Source: Patescibacteria group bacterium
Lineage (GTDB): Bacteria > Patescibacteria > Paceibacteria > UBA6257 > 2-01-FULL-56-20
Length of the DNA: 64,000 nucleotides
Assembly: GCA_024654525.1 (NCBI GenBank)
Contig: JANLHI010000013.1
Span: 57,124-121,123 of the forward strand
Direction: 5' to 3'
Positions 17,095 through 23,891 of this stretch are shown in pieces (positions within the stretch are counted from its first letter, which is position 1; each line of letters begins with the position of its first letter). The position numbers and the translations under genes are program-made. The notes beneath the pieces were generated by a model. That model did no database searches. It was not told where the DNA came from and saw only the letters and a list, made by a program, of their open reading frames with translations.

Positions 17095-17127
17095 GAAAAA
17101 TCGCCGAGGCCCCGGCGATTTTTCTTA
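17092..17127. terminator. Bidirectional terminator between convergent genes
   Basis: A perfect 15-bp stem: TAAGAAAAATCGCCG (17092-17106) with CGGCGATTTTTCTTA (17113-17127), loop of 6. A-tract on one side and T-tract on the other serve both the Cys-rich gene and the minus-strand hsp20. Confidence 0.9.
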
Positions 17128-17144
17128 TATGCGATAACGAAAAT

Positions 17145-17579
17145 TTATTCCGCGTTCACTTCCACTTTCTTTTTCTTCTCTGCGCCGGACTTGGGAAGTG
17201 TGATGGTAAGCACTCCATTTTTTGATTTTGCAACCACCTTTTCCGCGTCCACGCGTACAGGAAGCGAAAACGCTCTCCGGAATTCTCCGTATTCCCGTTC
17301 GTAGCGGTACACTTTTGCATCTTTTTCCTCTTCTTCCTTGCTGATTTTTCCCGAGAGAGAAATTGAGTCTTCGTTTACATCGATTTCAATATCCTTCGGA
17401 TCAATTCCGGGAACATTTGCGGTAATAGTCACTTCGCTCTCGGTTTCCGCAATATCTACTTTGGGAAATGAGGGGCGAAGAGGGGAGAGCGCGAAACTCG
17501 TCCTATCACCGAACGGATCCCAAAAATCTCCGTCAAAGAAGCGATGCGCCAAAGCGTTGTCTTTGCGAATGATATTCAT
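17145..17579 (-). CDS. Small heat-shock protein (Hsp20/alpha-crystallin)
   Basis: 144 residues from the ATG at 17579. The alpha-crystallin domain spans about residues 45-135, with the conserved end GVLTITLPK and a Lys-rich tail containing the V-E-V form of the IxI motif. It holds unfolding proteins as an ATP-independent chaperone. The open frame extends to 17645, but the upstream ATGs lie within the promoter, so MNIIRKDN is the probable start. A CIRCE operator covers the -35 region, predicting HrcA control. Confidence 0.92.
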   Translation of the reverse strand: MNIIRKDNALAHRFFDGDFWDPFGDRTSFALSPLRPSFPKVDIAETESEVTITANVPGIDPKDIEIDVNEDSISLSGKISKEEEEKDAKVYRYEREYGEFRRAFSLPVRVDAEKVVAKSKNGVLTITLPKSGAEKKKKVEVNAE

Positions 17580-17619
17580 GAAAATAATGTTATGGTGTGT
17601 TATGCGCGCGACCTTTCCC

Positions 17620-17650
17620 ATTATAATATTCATATTAGCAGTCATGTCAA
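17620..17650 (-). promoter_or_regulatory. sigma70-type promoter of hsp20
   Basis: On the minus strand, TTGACA (17650-17645) and TATAAT (17625-17620), spacer 19, or an overlapping TATTAT with spacer 16. The start of transcription would be near 17613. Confidence 0.7.
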
Positions 17651-17661
17651 GAGATTGCTAA
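17635..17661. promoter_or_regulatory. CIRCE element (HrcA operator)
   Basis: On the minus strand TTAGCAATC-N9-GACTGCTAA, versus the consensus TTAGCACTC-N9-GAGTGCTAA: one mismatch per arm, symmetric positions, exact 9-9-9 spacing. It contains the -35 box of the hsp20 promoter, the classic site for HrcA repression. Confidence 0.85.
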
Positions 17662-17676
17662 TTACAAGAGAAAAAC

Positions 17677-17760
17677 AAAGGTCCTTCGTTGAAAAATAGT
17701 GAAGGACCTTTTAAAATTGTACGGCAGATTTGCCGTTAGTTGTTCCTGCTCTCGCAGGAA
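17677..17760. terminator. Hairpin cluster between gatA and hsp20
   Basis: Three stems in a row: AAAGGTCCTTC/GAAGGACCTTTT (17677-17712), ACGGCA/TGCCGT (17721-17736) and TTCCTGC/GCAGGAA (17743-17760). The first, with flanking A and T tracts, is a good terminator for the minus-strand gatA operon. Confidence 0.6.
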
Positions 17761-17826
17761 ATATTTTCAGCTATCAAAGAGCTTACTACTATTCTAGATT
17801 TTCTTGACAAGAGGTCAAGTTAAGAT

Positions 17827-17835
17827 TGTGGATAA
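17827..17835 (-). promoter_or_regulatory. Perfect DnaA box downstream of gatA
   Basis: TTATCCACA on the minus strand in the intergenic space. It is isolated, with no other boxes nearby, so it does not mark an origin by itself. Confidence 0.4.
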
Positions 17836-17869
17836 CTGAAAATCGCTTTATTTTGCAAGGCCTTAGAGC

Positions 17870-19324
17870 CTATCGTGATTCTTCGTAAAGTCTTCCAAGT
17901 CCCAAAATATCGGGTTCATGGAAGGGTTTTCCGATGAGTTGGAATCCCACGGGGAGCGTTGAAAATTCTTTATCAACAGGAAGAGAAAGCCCGGGGAGCC
18001 CTGCGAGATTCAGAGAGAGAGTAAAAATATCTTCAAGATACATTGCAAGCGGGTCATTTACCTTTTCCCCTATTTTAAACGGAAGCGTGGGAGTGAGGGG
18101 AGTAAGAAGTACGTCTACCGACTCAAACGCTTTTTCGAAATCTTGTTTGATAAGTGTGCGTACGCGTTGTGCTTTGTCGTAATATGCATCGTAATAACCG
18201 GATGACAAGACGAATGTACCGAGAATGATGCGGCGTTTCGGTTCCGCGCCAAATCCTTCACCCCGTTGCATGAGATACAGTTCCTGAAGCTGTTTGCCCT
18301 CTATTTCCTGCTTCCTGATTCTTGAATATCGTATTCCATCAAACCGCGCAAGATTTGACGAGGATTCCGCGGGAACAATGATGTAATAGCACGGTACCGC
18401 ATATTTTGTATGCGGAAGTGAAACTTCTTGCACAGAAAGACCAAGAGACTTCATTTTTGAAATCGCCTTCTCTATATTTGAGTGTACTGTGGGATCGAGT
18501 CCATCGATAAAATATTCTTTCGGAAGTCCGATGCGAAGTTTTCTGATACGGGAGAAATCGGGATTCAAAAGTTGTTCGCGGTATGTATCGGAATTTTCCG
18601 GATCGGCACTTGTCGCGTCGAGTGGATCTTTTCCGCGAATCACATCGAATACAATCGCTGCATCTTCTACAGTTTTTGTAATGGGACCGATTTGATCCAA
18701 ACTTGATGTCATCGCAATAAGCCCCGAACGGGAAACTGCGCCATAGGTCGGTTTGAGTCCCACCATACCGCAGAACGCAGAAGGTTGGCGCACAGATCCG
18801 CCGGTGTCCGAACCCAATGCCGCGATAGCCATATCGGAAGCCACTGCGGCAGCGGAACCGCCGGAAGAACCTCCCGGAACGCGCGTGGGGTCATGAGGGT
18901 TTGTGGTTATTTTAAACGCCGAATTTTCGGTAGAAGATCCCATCGCAAATTCATCAAGATTTGTTTTACCGAGCAATACTGTTTTCTGTTCTTTTAGTTT
19001 AGCAATTACAGTTGCATCATAACTTGAGGTGTAATGTTCCAGTATTTTTGATGCGGCGGTAGTAATTTCGTTTTTTACCAGCATATTATCTTTGACCGCG
19101 AAGGGAATTCCCGCGAGCATGGGAACCTTTTCATTTTTCGCAATTGAGATGTCCACCTGTTCCGCTTCGCGGAGTGCGGTTTCTTCACGTGTACTCAAAT
19201 AGGCGTTTATCACGCCGTCTTTTTCTCGGATGCGAGCATAATAACCCTCCGCAATTTCAAGCGCCGTGAATTCTTTATTTATAAGGCCGTCGTGAAAGTT
19301 TTTAATGGTAAGATTTTTTGCCAT
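17870..19324 (-). CDS. gatA: Asp-tRNA(Asn)/Glu-tRNA(Gln) amidotransferase subunit A
   Basis: 484 residues, normal length. The amidase signature GGSSGGSAAAVA carries the cis-Ser/Ser pair of the Ser-Ser-Lys triad; the Lys is in FAVKDN near residue 78. GatA releases ammonia from glutamine and passes it to GatB for transamidation of mischarged tRNA. gatC lies immediately upstream in the same direction. gatB is not in the window and must be elsewhere. A 35-bp heptanucleotide run (18301-18335) encodes RKQEIEG in a surface stretch. Confidence 0.95.
   Translation of the reverse strand: MAKNLTIKNFHDGLINKEFTALEIAEGYYARIREKDGVINAYLSTREETALREAEQVDISIAKNEKVPMLAGIPFAVKDNMLVKNEITTAASKILEHYTSSYDATVIAKLKEQKTVLLGKTNLDEFAMGSSTENSAFKITTNPHDPTRVPGGSSGGSAAAVASDMAIAALGSDTGGSVRQPSAFCGMVGLKPTYGAVSRSGLIAMTSSLDQIGPITKTVEDAAIVFDVIRGKDPLDATSADPENSDTYREQLLNPDFSRIRKLRIGLPKEYFIDGLDPTVHSNIEKAISKMKSLGLSVQEVSLPHTKYAVPCYYIIVPAESSSNLARFDGIRYSRIRKQEIEGKQLQELYLMQRGEGFGAEPKRRIILGTFVLSSGYYDAYYDKAQRVRTLIKQDFEKAFESVDVLLTPLTPTLPFKIGEKVNDPLAMYLEDIFTLSLNLAGLPGLSLPVDKEFSTLPVGFQLIGKPFHEPDILGLGRLYEESR
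18301..18335. repeat. Heptanucleotide run inside gatA
   Basis: Plus-strand words CTATTTC, CTGCTTC, CTGATTC, TTGAATA, TCGTATT, five units of 7 bp, coding region on the minus strand. Confidence 0.5.
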
Positions 19325-19337
19325 TGGATATATCTCT

Positions 19338-19631
19338 CTATTTAAAAACCGGAGGCACTTTCAAGTAACCGTTTTCCTTTTCCGGAAACAACTCTTCACC
19401 CGCGCCTCGGTTGGTGCTTTCGCGCTCGGTGTCATCGCGGAATACGTTTATAAGAGTAGTTCCACCCGTAAGCGGTGTAACGTTTGTTACTTCGAGCTCT
19501 TTTAGAGAGTCAAAATATCCAAGAATTGCACTAAGGTCCTTAAGGAGTTTAGCCTCTTCCGTGGGGTCAAGCTTGATTCGCGCGAGCTCTGCGAGATGTT
19601 CAAGGTCTTTTGTGGAGATTATATCGGACAT
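19338..19631 (-). CDS. gatC: Asp-tRNA(Asn)/Glu-tRNA(Gln) amidotransferase subunit C
   Basis: 97 residues from the ATG at 19631 (MSDIISTKDLEHLAELARIKL, the family's N-terminal helix). GatC wraps around the GatA-GatB interface and stabilises it. The C-terminus contains the expected 'FRDD' motif (LINVFRDD). A minus-strand TAAAAT box ends 7 nt before the ATG, so a leaderless transcript for gatC-gatA is likely. An in-frame ATG at 19640 is less probable. Confidence 0.92.
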   Translation of the reverse strand: MSDIISTKDLEHLAELARIKLDPTEEAKLLKDLSAILGYFDSLKELEVTNVTPLTGGTTLINVFRDDTERESTNRGAGEELFPEKENGYLKVPPVFK

Positions 19632-19696
19632 TCCCTGCATTTTACATGTGCTGTGGGGAAATACAAAATCACGCCGATAAAAATAAGTCCGAATGA

Positions 19697-21085
19697 TTAT
19701 CGGAGTTTGCGCACCAATTCTTTGAATTGTTCTCCGCGGTCGGCGTAGTCCTTAAACATATCGAAGCTTGTGGCGCCGGGAGAGAAAAGGATAGTGGTAA
19801 ATTTTGAATTTGTTTGCGTATCGGCAGGGTAGGGAGTTTTAAGTTTGGAATAACGATATGCAATGTGCACCGCATTTTTTAGACTACTTGCTACTTGCAG
19901 TTCGCAATTCGTCCCCTGAAGCGCATGTTTAATCTTGTGTGTATTTTCTCCCATAAGCACTACGAGTTTCACCGGATGTTTTTTTAGTGCGTTTGCAAGC
20001 GGAGCGTAGTCAAGATTTTTATCTTGCCCTCCGACAATTACCACCACGGGAATTTTGAGTTTTATACGCAAGTTGGCGGGTTGAATTTGGAATGACTGTA
20101 TTGCGGCAGCGGTCGTATGGGGATTGGTTGATGAAGAATCGTTATAAAAACGAACACCGTGAAGCGTACGGACAAGTTCAAGGCGGTGTTCATTGCCCCG
20201 AAATGACATCACGGTGCGTGTAATAACTGCACGCGAAATTTTAAGCGATCGAGCAATCGTTGCCGCCATTACGGCATTTTTAAAATTATGCATGCCCACG
20301 AGTTTTAGATCACCAAGAGAGAATATATCGAATTGTGTTTCGTCCACCGCTATTTTTTTCCCCGGACTTTGATATGCAATGCGCCGACTTATAGGATTTT
20401 TTGCGAAGAAAAATATCGAGTCAGCTTTTTTTTGATGAAACGCAATGTTTTCTTTCGCACGGTAGTATTCCGTCACGCTTGTGTGTGCATCTTGGTGGTC
20501 GGGGAACATATCGAGTACGGCGGCAATATGAGGAGATTGGTTGAGATCTTGAAGCTGAAAGCTGGAAAGTTCCAATATTATACAACTGGTAGCGGGTAGT
20601 GAGTAGTGAGTAGATAAAAGATCGAGGGCGGGTTTGCCGATATTTCCGGCGAGATACACTTTCTTTCCCGCCGCTTTGAGTATTTTGTAGAGGAGCGTGC
20701 AGGTAGTACCTTTTCCTTTCGTGCCGGTGACGCCGATAATGCATGGTGATTGATAGGTGGTAGGTGGTAGGTTTTGGAGGAAGCGTGAGTTCAATTCTTC
20801 AAAAAATAATTTGGTTGCACTCGAAATTTCCACACCATGTTTTTTTGCGGCTTGGATTTCTGGAAGGAGATATGGAATTCCCGGAGAGCGGAATATTATG
20901 TTGAATTCCTTGAGGTGTTCGAGATATTGAGATCCCAAATATGCATGTATGCCGCGGGGAAGCGCGAGTTTTTTCCGTTTATCAAGCATCCATACTTCAG
21001 CGTTTTTAAATTTGGGTGATTGTTTGAAAAAGCGAAGTAGTGACTGTCCCTCGCGCCCAAACCCCAAGATGGCGATTTTTAGCAT
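19697..21085 (-). CDS. murD: UDP-N-acetylmuramoylalanine--D-glutamate ligase
   Basis: 462 residues, full length. It adds D-Glu to UDP-MurNAc-L-Ala in cytoplasmic peptidoglycan synthesis. Visible: N-terminal Rossmann-like domain (ILGFGREGQS), ATP loop GVTGTKGKGTT at about 120, the central domain, and the C-terminal substrate domain with FYNDSSSTNP. The frame is interrupted in linkers by at least five strings of 7-bp words, none of which breaks it. Promoter on the minus strand: TTGTCA (21121-21116), 17-bp spacer, AATGAT (21098-21093), 7 nt before the ATG. Confidence 0.93.
   Translation of the reverse strand: MLKIAILGFGREGQSLLRFFKQSPKFKNAEVWMLDKRKKLALPRGIHAYLGSQYLEHLKEFNIIFRSPGIPYLLPEIQAAKKHGVEISSATKLFFEELNSRFLQNLPPTTYQSPCIIGVTGTKGKGTTCTLLYKILKAAGKKVYLAGNIGKPALDLLSTHYSLPATSCIILELSSFQLQDLNQSPHIAAVLDMFPDHQDAHTSVTEYYRAKENIAFHQKKADSIFFFAKNPISRRIAYQSPGKKIAVDETQFDIFSLGDLKLVGMHNFKNAVMAATIARSLKISRAVITRTVMSFRGNEHRLELVRTLHGVRFYNDSSSTNPHTTAAAIQSFQIQPANLRIKLKIPVVVIVGGQDKNLDYAPLANALKKHPVKLVVLMGENTHKIKHALQGTNCELQVASSLKNAVHIAYRYSKLKTPYPADTQTNSKFTTILFSPGATSFDMFKDYADRGEQFKELVRKLR
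19798..19853. repeat. Heptanucleotide run A in murD
   Basis: Eight 7-bp words on the plus strand: TAAATTT, TGAATTT, GTTTGCG, TATCGGC, AGGGTAG, GGAGTTT, TAAGTTT, GGAATAA. Confidence 0.65.
19882..19916. repeat. Heptanucleotide run B in murD
   Basis: Five words: GACTACT, TGCTACT, TGCAGTT, CGCAATT, CGTCCCC. Confidence 0.55.
20049..20097. repeat. Heptanucleotide run C in murD
   Basis: Seven words: GGAATTT, TGAGTTT, TATACGC, AAGTTGG, CGGGTTG, AATTTGG, AATGACT; shares the TGAxTTT type with run A. Confidence 0.6.
20596..20616. repeat. Heptanucleotide run D in murD
   Basis: GTAGTGA, GTAGTGA, GTAGATA: exactly 21 bp, seven codons. Confidence 0.75.
20754..20772. repeat. Heptanucleotide run E in murD
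   Basis: TAGGTGG, TAGGTGG, TAGGT; encodes NLPPTTYQS on the minus strand immediately before the ATP-binding loop. Confidence 0.7.
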
Positions 21086-21092
21086 TTCCTAC

Positions 21093-21121
21093 ATCATTCC
21101 ATTGAATTGATACTTTGACAA
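21093..21121 (-). promoter_or_regulatory. Promoter of murD
   Basis: TTGTCA, 17-bp spacer, AATGAT on the minus strand; 7 nt to the ATG at 21085. Confidence 0.55.
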
Positions 21122-21147
21122 TCTTGGTTTAAAACGTATAATTTCCC

Positions 21148-21222
21148 CGCGGGGTGGAGCAGCCCGGTTAGCTCGTCAGGCCCATAACCTGAAGGTCGCT
21201 GGTTCAAATCCAGCCCCCGCAA
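21148..21222 (+). tRNA. Initiator tRNA-fMet (anticodon CAT) with C33
   Basis: Acceptor CGCGGGG/CCCCGCA has the unpaired C1-A72 of bacterial initiators, and the body closely follows E. coli fMet tRNA. The anticodon arm is TCAGG-CCCATAA-CCTGA: position 33 is C instead of the near-universal U, and the 29-31/39-41 pairs are A-U, G-C, G-C rather than three G-C pairs. CCA is not encoded. Confidence 0.93.
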
Positions 21223-21455
21223 CATGCTTCGGTTTCATGGTGAGAGGGACATGTCATTTTTTACTAAAAATATGCATTCTATCTCCTCACCTGCGTTCGT
21301 CCGATACGCCCTCTCAACATGAAATCCTCCGCTTTTATTTTTCTGCTGAAAACACGCCTAAATTTTGTCGTTAAGCTTCTCTGATTACCCTCTCTAAAAT
21401 AAAAACCTTCGCTATTCTCATTTCCCCTTTTTCTTGATATTGTGGAAACGCAATT

Positions 21456-21530
21456 GCCGATGTAGCTCAGTGGCAGAGCAGACGTTTCATAAGCGTCAGG
21501 TCGCAGGTTCGATCCCTGCCGTCGGCACCA
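21456..21530 (+). tRNA. tRNA with CAT anticodon (elongator Met, or Ile2)
   Basis: Acceptor GCCGATG/CGTCGGC, loop TTCATAA, T arm GCAGG-TTCGATC-CCTGC, discriminator A and encoded CCA (21528-21530). The acceptor pairs normally, so it is not an initiator. Elongator Met is more likely, but a lysidine-modified Ile2 cannot be excluded from sequence alone. The 233 bp between this and the fMet tRNA hold nothing I recognise. Confidence 0.9.
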
Positions 21531-21575
21531 AAATACAAACCCGCCAAATGATTGGCGGGTTTGTATTTTGGTGCC
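21524..21575 (+). terminator. Perfect 23-bp inverted repeat fused to tRNA 3' end
   Basis: Arms 21524-21546 and 21553-21575 are perfectly complementary with a 6-nt loop. The left arm begins inside the tRNA acceptor (GGCACCA), so the structure could compete with tRNA folding as well as terminate transcription. Confidence 0.7.
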
Positions 21576-21777
21576 ACTGCGGACTCGGTTTTGCGAAAAC
21601 TATTTTTGGGATGAAAAGGATTTTCGCACAATCTCGACTGAATTTTTGTCCGTCCGCAGGAGGGGCTTTGGCCGTAAGCTCATCCGAACGGGTGTGGCTG
21701 CCTCGTCGAGACGACGAGTCGAGGCCTGGCCAAGGGCGGCAGCGAGGCGAACGAGGAATGCGGGCAGAAAATATATT
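21576..21777. other. GC-rich, hairpin-rich non-coding stretch
   Basis: No credible gene. Contains TGCGAAAA (21592-21599)/TTTTCGCA pairing and CTCGTC/GACGAG stems around 21702-21720. Similar clusters of short stems occur at 11716-11869 and 26008-26070. Confidence 0.4.
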
Positions 21778-22200
21778 TTAATTTACCTCAGAATTGAGTA
21801 TCGCGATTAAATCTTCCCGAGTCTTATACAAGTAAACCCCCACATTTTTGTTTCCCTTTATCATTGCTGAAAGTTTCAAGGTATCTTCTCCGTTATAGAG
21901 AGCGATGACTTTTTTATTTAAATGAATCGCTTGCGCAATAAGATATCCTACGCCCAGGCTTGGCGTGGTTACTTCAGCGACGACTACGTCGCTTTTGTGA
22001 AGTGTATCAAGCTCCCGATCGTGGATTTCTTCTTTTTCCAGATCAGTTTCGCCGTATTCGCCGAGAGATTTGTCCGCCACATGTTCCGAAAGAACAGTTC
22101 CATACTGCTCAAGGATTTCTACAATCTCAGCATAGTGCGGCTGGTTAACTCTTCCCCCGCGAATTGAGCCCATAAAAAAGATTTTTTTATCAGTTTTCAT
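21778..22200 (-). CDS. DNPH1/Rcl-like nucleotide N-hydrolase homologue, catalytic Glu replaced
   Basis: 140 residues aligning along their whole length with the DNPH1 (Rcl) family of 2'-deoxynucleoside 5'-phosphate N-hydrolases: FMGSIRGGR at residue 8, YGTVLSEHV at about 33, DVVVAEVTTPSLGVGY at about 71, and LSAMIKGN near 108. In DNPH1 the GYELG Glu is the catalytic nucleophile; here the segment is GYLIAQ, so it is Leu, and the nearby Asp of the family is Glu (HDRELD). The protein may bind but not cleave, or use another residue. It overlaps the TrmB-type regulator gene by 4 bp, in one operon. Confidence 0.85.
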   Translation of the reverse strand: MKTDKKIFFMGSIRGGRVNQPHYAEIVEILEQYGTVLSEHVADKSLGEYGETDLEKEEIHDRELDTLHKSDVVVAEVTTPSLGVGYLIAQAIHLNKKVIALYNGEDTLKLSAMIKGNKNVGVYLYKTREDLIAILNSEVN

Positions 22201-23003
22201 TTTTTGATGAAGAGAAGACTTTTATCTTTTGCCTTTGGCCATATCGACAGGAAAAGATTTTGCTGCATGGCGTAGAGAGCAATGTCCTCAATAAGGATTG
22301 CGGTTGGCTCGCGCTCATCATAGCTCGCGTAGAGTATTTTACCGTCGTAGAGCATGAGGTCAACGTCAAAGTGCTTCACGATTTTTTCTTCTACGCTTTT
22401 GAACTTCGTGAAATCATCATATTTTCTTTTTGAAAAGTAGTGTGCCGATTCCTTGTTTTCAGAAAATATGATATTTTTTTGTATTTTCTTCATAATCCGC
22501 CTCTGCTCATGGAGCTCCCGTACCTCAAGTCCGGGTTTCTTCTTTCCCAGTGTTTCGTACGCAAGAATTATTTTTGGCCGGGAAATGATGATGTCCTCAA
22601 GTGCTTTTCTGTATTCTTCAATGCCCTCAAAGATTCGCACGCCCGGACGAACTCCCCCGAGTCGGTACCGGGTTTTAAGCTCGGGGATAATTTCTCGTAC
22701 TGCGTGAGCTTGTTTCTCAAATTCCTTTTCCCGCTCAGCGAGAAGTTCATACAACCGCTCCGGATTCTCTGCGATGTAGAGTGTGCGCCATTTGTCTTTT
22801 GAGGTAGAAACCAACCCCTTCTGGGAGAGCTGGTTCAGCACGTAATAGAGCATGGTGCGTGGGAAAGGAGAACGAGTGGCGAGTTCTTGCACCGTGCTTT
22901 TCGGATATTTAAGCATAACCGAGTAAAGCAGGGCTTCGTTTTCACTTAAGCCGAGCTTTTCTAAAACGCCCACTATATTGTTCTTTTGTTTTGTGTTTTT
23001 CAT
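22197..23003 (-). CDS. TrmB-type transcriptional regulator
   Basis: 268 residues. The N-terminal winged helix (about 10-75: LSENEALLYSVMLKYPKS then PRTMLYYVLNQLSQKGLV) is the TrmB form, followed by a coiled linker and an effector-like PLD-type domain (about 115-260) as in other TrmB proteins. Such regulators bind sugars or nucleotides. It is transcribed with the DNPH1-like gene and probably controls it. A 21-bp palindrome at 23031-23051 in its leader is a candidate binding site. Confidence 0.85.
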   Translation of the reverse strand: MKNTKQKNNIVGVLEKLGLSENEALLYSVMLKYPKSTVQELATRSPFPRTMLYYVLNQLSQKGLVSTSKDKWRTLYIAENPERLYELLAEREKEFEKQAHAVREIIPELKTRYRLGGVRPGVRIFEGIEEYRKALEDIIISRPKIILAYETLGKKKPGLEVRELHEQRRIMKKIQKNIIFSENKESAHYFSKRKYDDFTKFKSVEEKIVKHFDVDLMLYDGKILYASYDEREPTAILIEDIALYAMQQNLFLSIWPKAKDKSLLFIKK

Positions 23004-23030
23004 ATTGTAATTCCCTCGGTCTTTTAATGG

Positions 23031-23051
23031 TTGTAAAATAGATATTTACAA
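23031..23051. promoter_or_regulatory. Candidate operator of the TrmB-type regulator
   Basis: TTGTAAA-N7-TTTACAA, a perfect inverted repeat between the predicted transcription start (about 23074) and the regulator's ATG at 23003. A protein bound there would block its own operon. Confidence 0.5.
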
Positions 23052-23080
23052 ACTACCCATGAATCAGTTGAAGTTTCAGC

Positions 23081-23110
23081 ACTATACAATAAGCTCTCCC
23101 TAGCTGTCAA
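23081..23110 (-). promoter_or_regulatory. Promoter of the TrmB/DNPH1-like operon
   Basis: Minus strand TTGACA (23110-23105), 18-bp spacer, TATAGT (23086-23081). Confidence 0.7.
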
Positions 23111-23211
23111 GAACCTATTTGAACCCGCCGTGTGGCAGGTGTAAGAGTTGGATTGACAGGTTTTTTGATAAAAACAGGTGGCGACAGCCCGCTTGTAAAT
23201 TAGGAAAAAGT

Positions 23212-23790
23212 ATGAAAAATCAAACACAAACATTTCATCTTAGCCAAGTCCTTGATGTGTTAGCGCAACGTCTCATCTCTCACACTTCAAAAATCGACGG
23301 TCTGGTTGAAATACTTGAGTTCATGACTGGTGATAAAATCTTAGACTTCAATCATTTTCGGATGCTGAAGGACGCATGCGAGGACGCTCTGCTCCAGAAA
23401 TTTCCAGTGCTCGGCTCGCCCGAGATGGAAGCGGCGTGGAAGAAGTTGGAGGAGGCGATAAGGGCACAGAAAATCGAACCTACTGATGAAGGGTGCAGCA
23501 TGTTGCGGAAAATAAACAATGATTGGTTGGCGAAAATAGGCGACGGTACCTTCGGTGTTAGGCTGGTCTTGTGTGACCCGCCCTCAGAAGAGGAAGTTCG
23601 TACGCGGTGGGATTTGTCTTTCATTTTGGGTAGATTGCCTGATAGTCCACACAAATTCCCGCCCCCGATATGTGACTACTTCCTCGAAGTGGCGCAACTG
23701 TCGGCAGGTGAGCACACGCACGTCAACCCGATTCAACAACTCATCGCCATGACGCCGCCCGAGAAGCTCGTCCACGTAATTCTCCCTTGA
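23212..23790 (+). CDS. Hypothetical protein, phage-like N-terminal domain
   Basis: 192 residues from ATG 23212, which has GGA-type Shine-Dalgarno support; the longer frame from 23119 covers the divergent promoter region. The N-terminal part reads HLSQVLDVLAQRLIS ... EILEFMTGDKI, a pattern I associate with small phage proteins of unknown function. No catalytic motif is evident. Codon use is more G+C-rich and SD-led than in the neighbours, like the next two genes, suggesting a shared foreign origin. Confidence 0.6.
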   Translation: MKNQTQTFHLSQVLDVLAQRLISHTSKIDGLVEILEFMTGDKILDFNHFRMLKDACEDALLQKFPVLGSPEMEAAWKKLEEAIRAQKIEPTDEGCSMLRKINNDWLAKIGDGTFGVRLVLCDPPSEEEVRTRWDLSFILGRLPDSPHKFPPPICDYFLEVAQLSAGEHTHVNPIQQLIAMTPPEKLVHVILP

Positions 23791-23804
23791 AGAATGGCAA
23801 ATAT

Positions 23805-23865
23805 GGTCAAGGATGGCCGCACAAATTGCTGTGCGCCCTCCGACCAAACTCATGAGTACAGAAAG
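23805..23865 (+). other. Hairpin plus CATGAGTACAGAAAG motif (copy 1)
   Basis: Interrupted stem from GGTC (23805) to GACC (23845) with inner GCACA/TGTGC, then CATGAGTACAGAAAG at 23851-23865, 26 nt before the MazG-like gene. A second hairpin-plus-motif unit is at 25229-25286. Confidence 0.55.
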
Positions 23866-23891
23866 TAATTGAAACTAACGAAAGAAAAGAT

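Noticed and set aside
21434..21810. Two overlapping plus-strand open frames across tRNA-Met and its downstream hairpins
   Set aside because: They translate tRNA and hairpin DNA, have no family-like content and no start signal.
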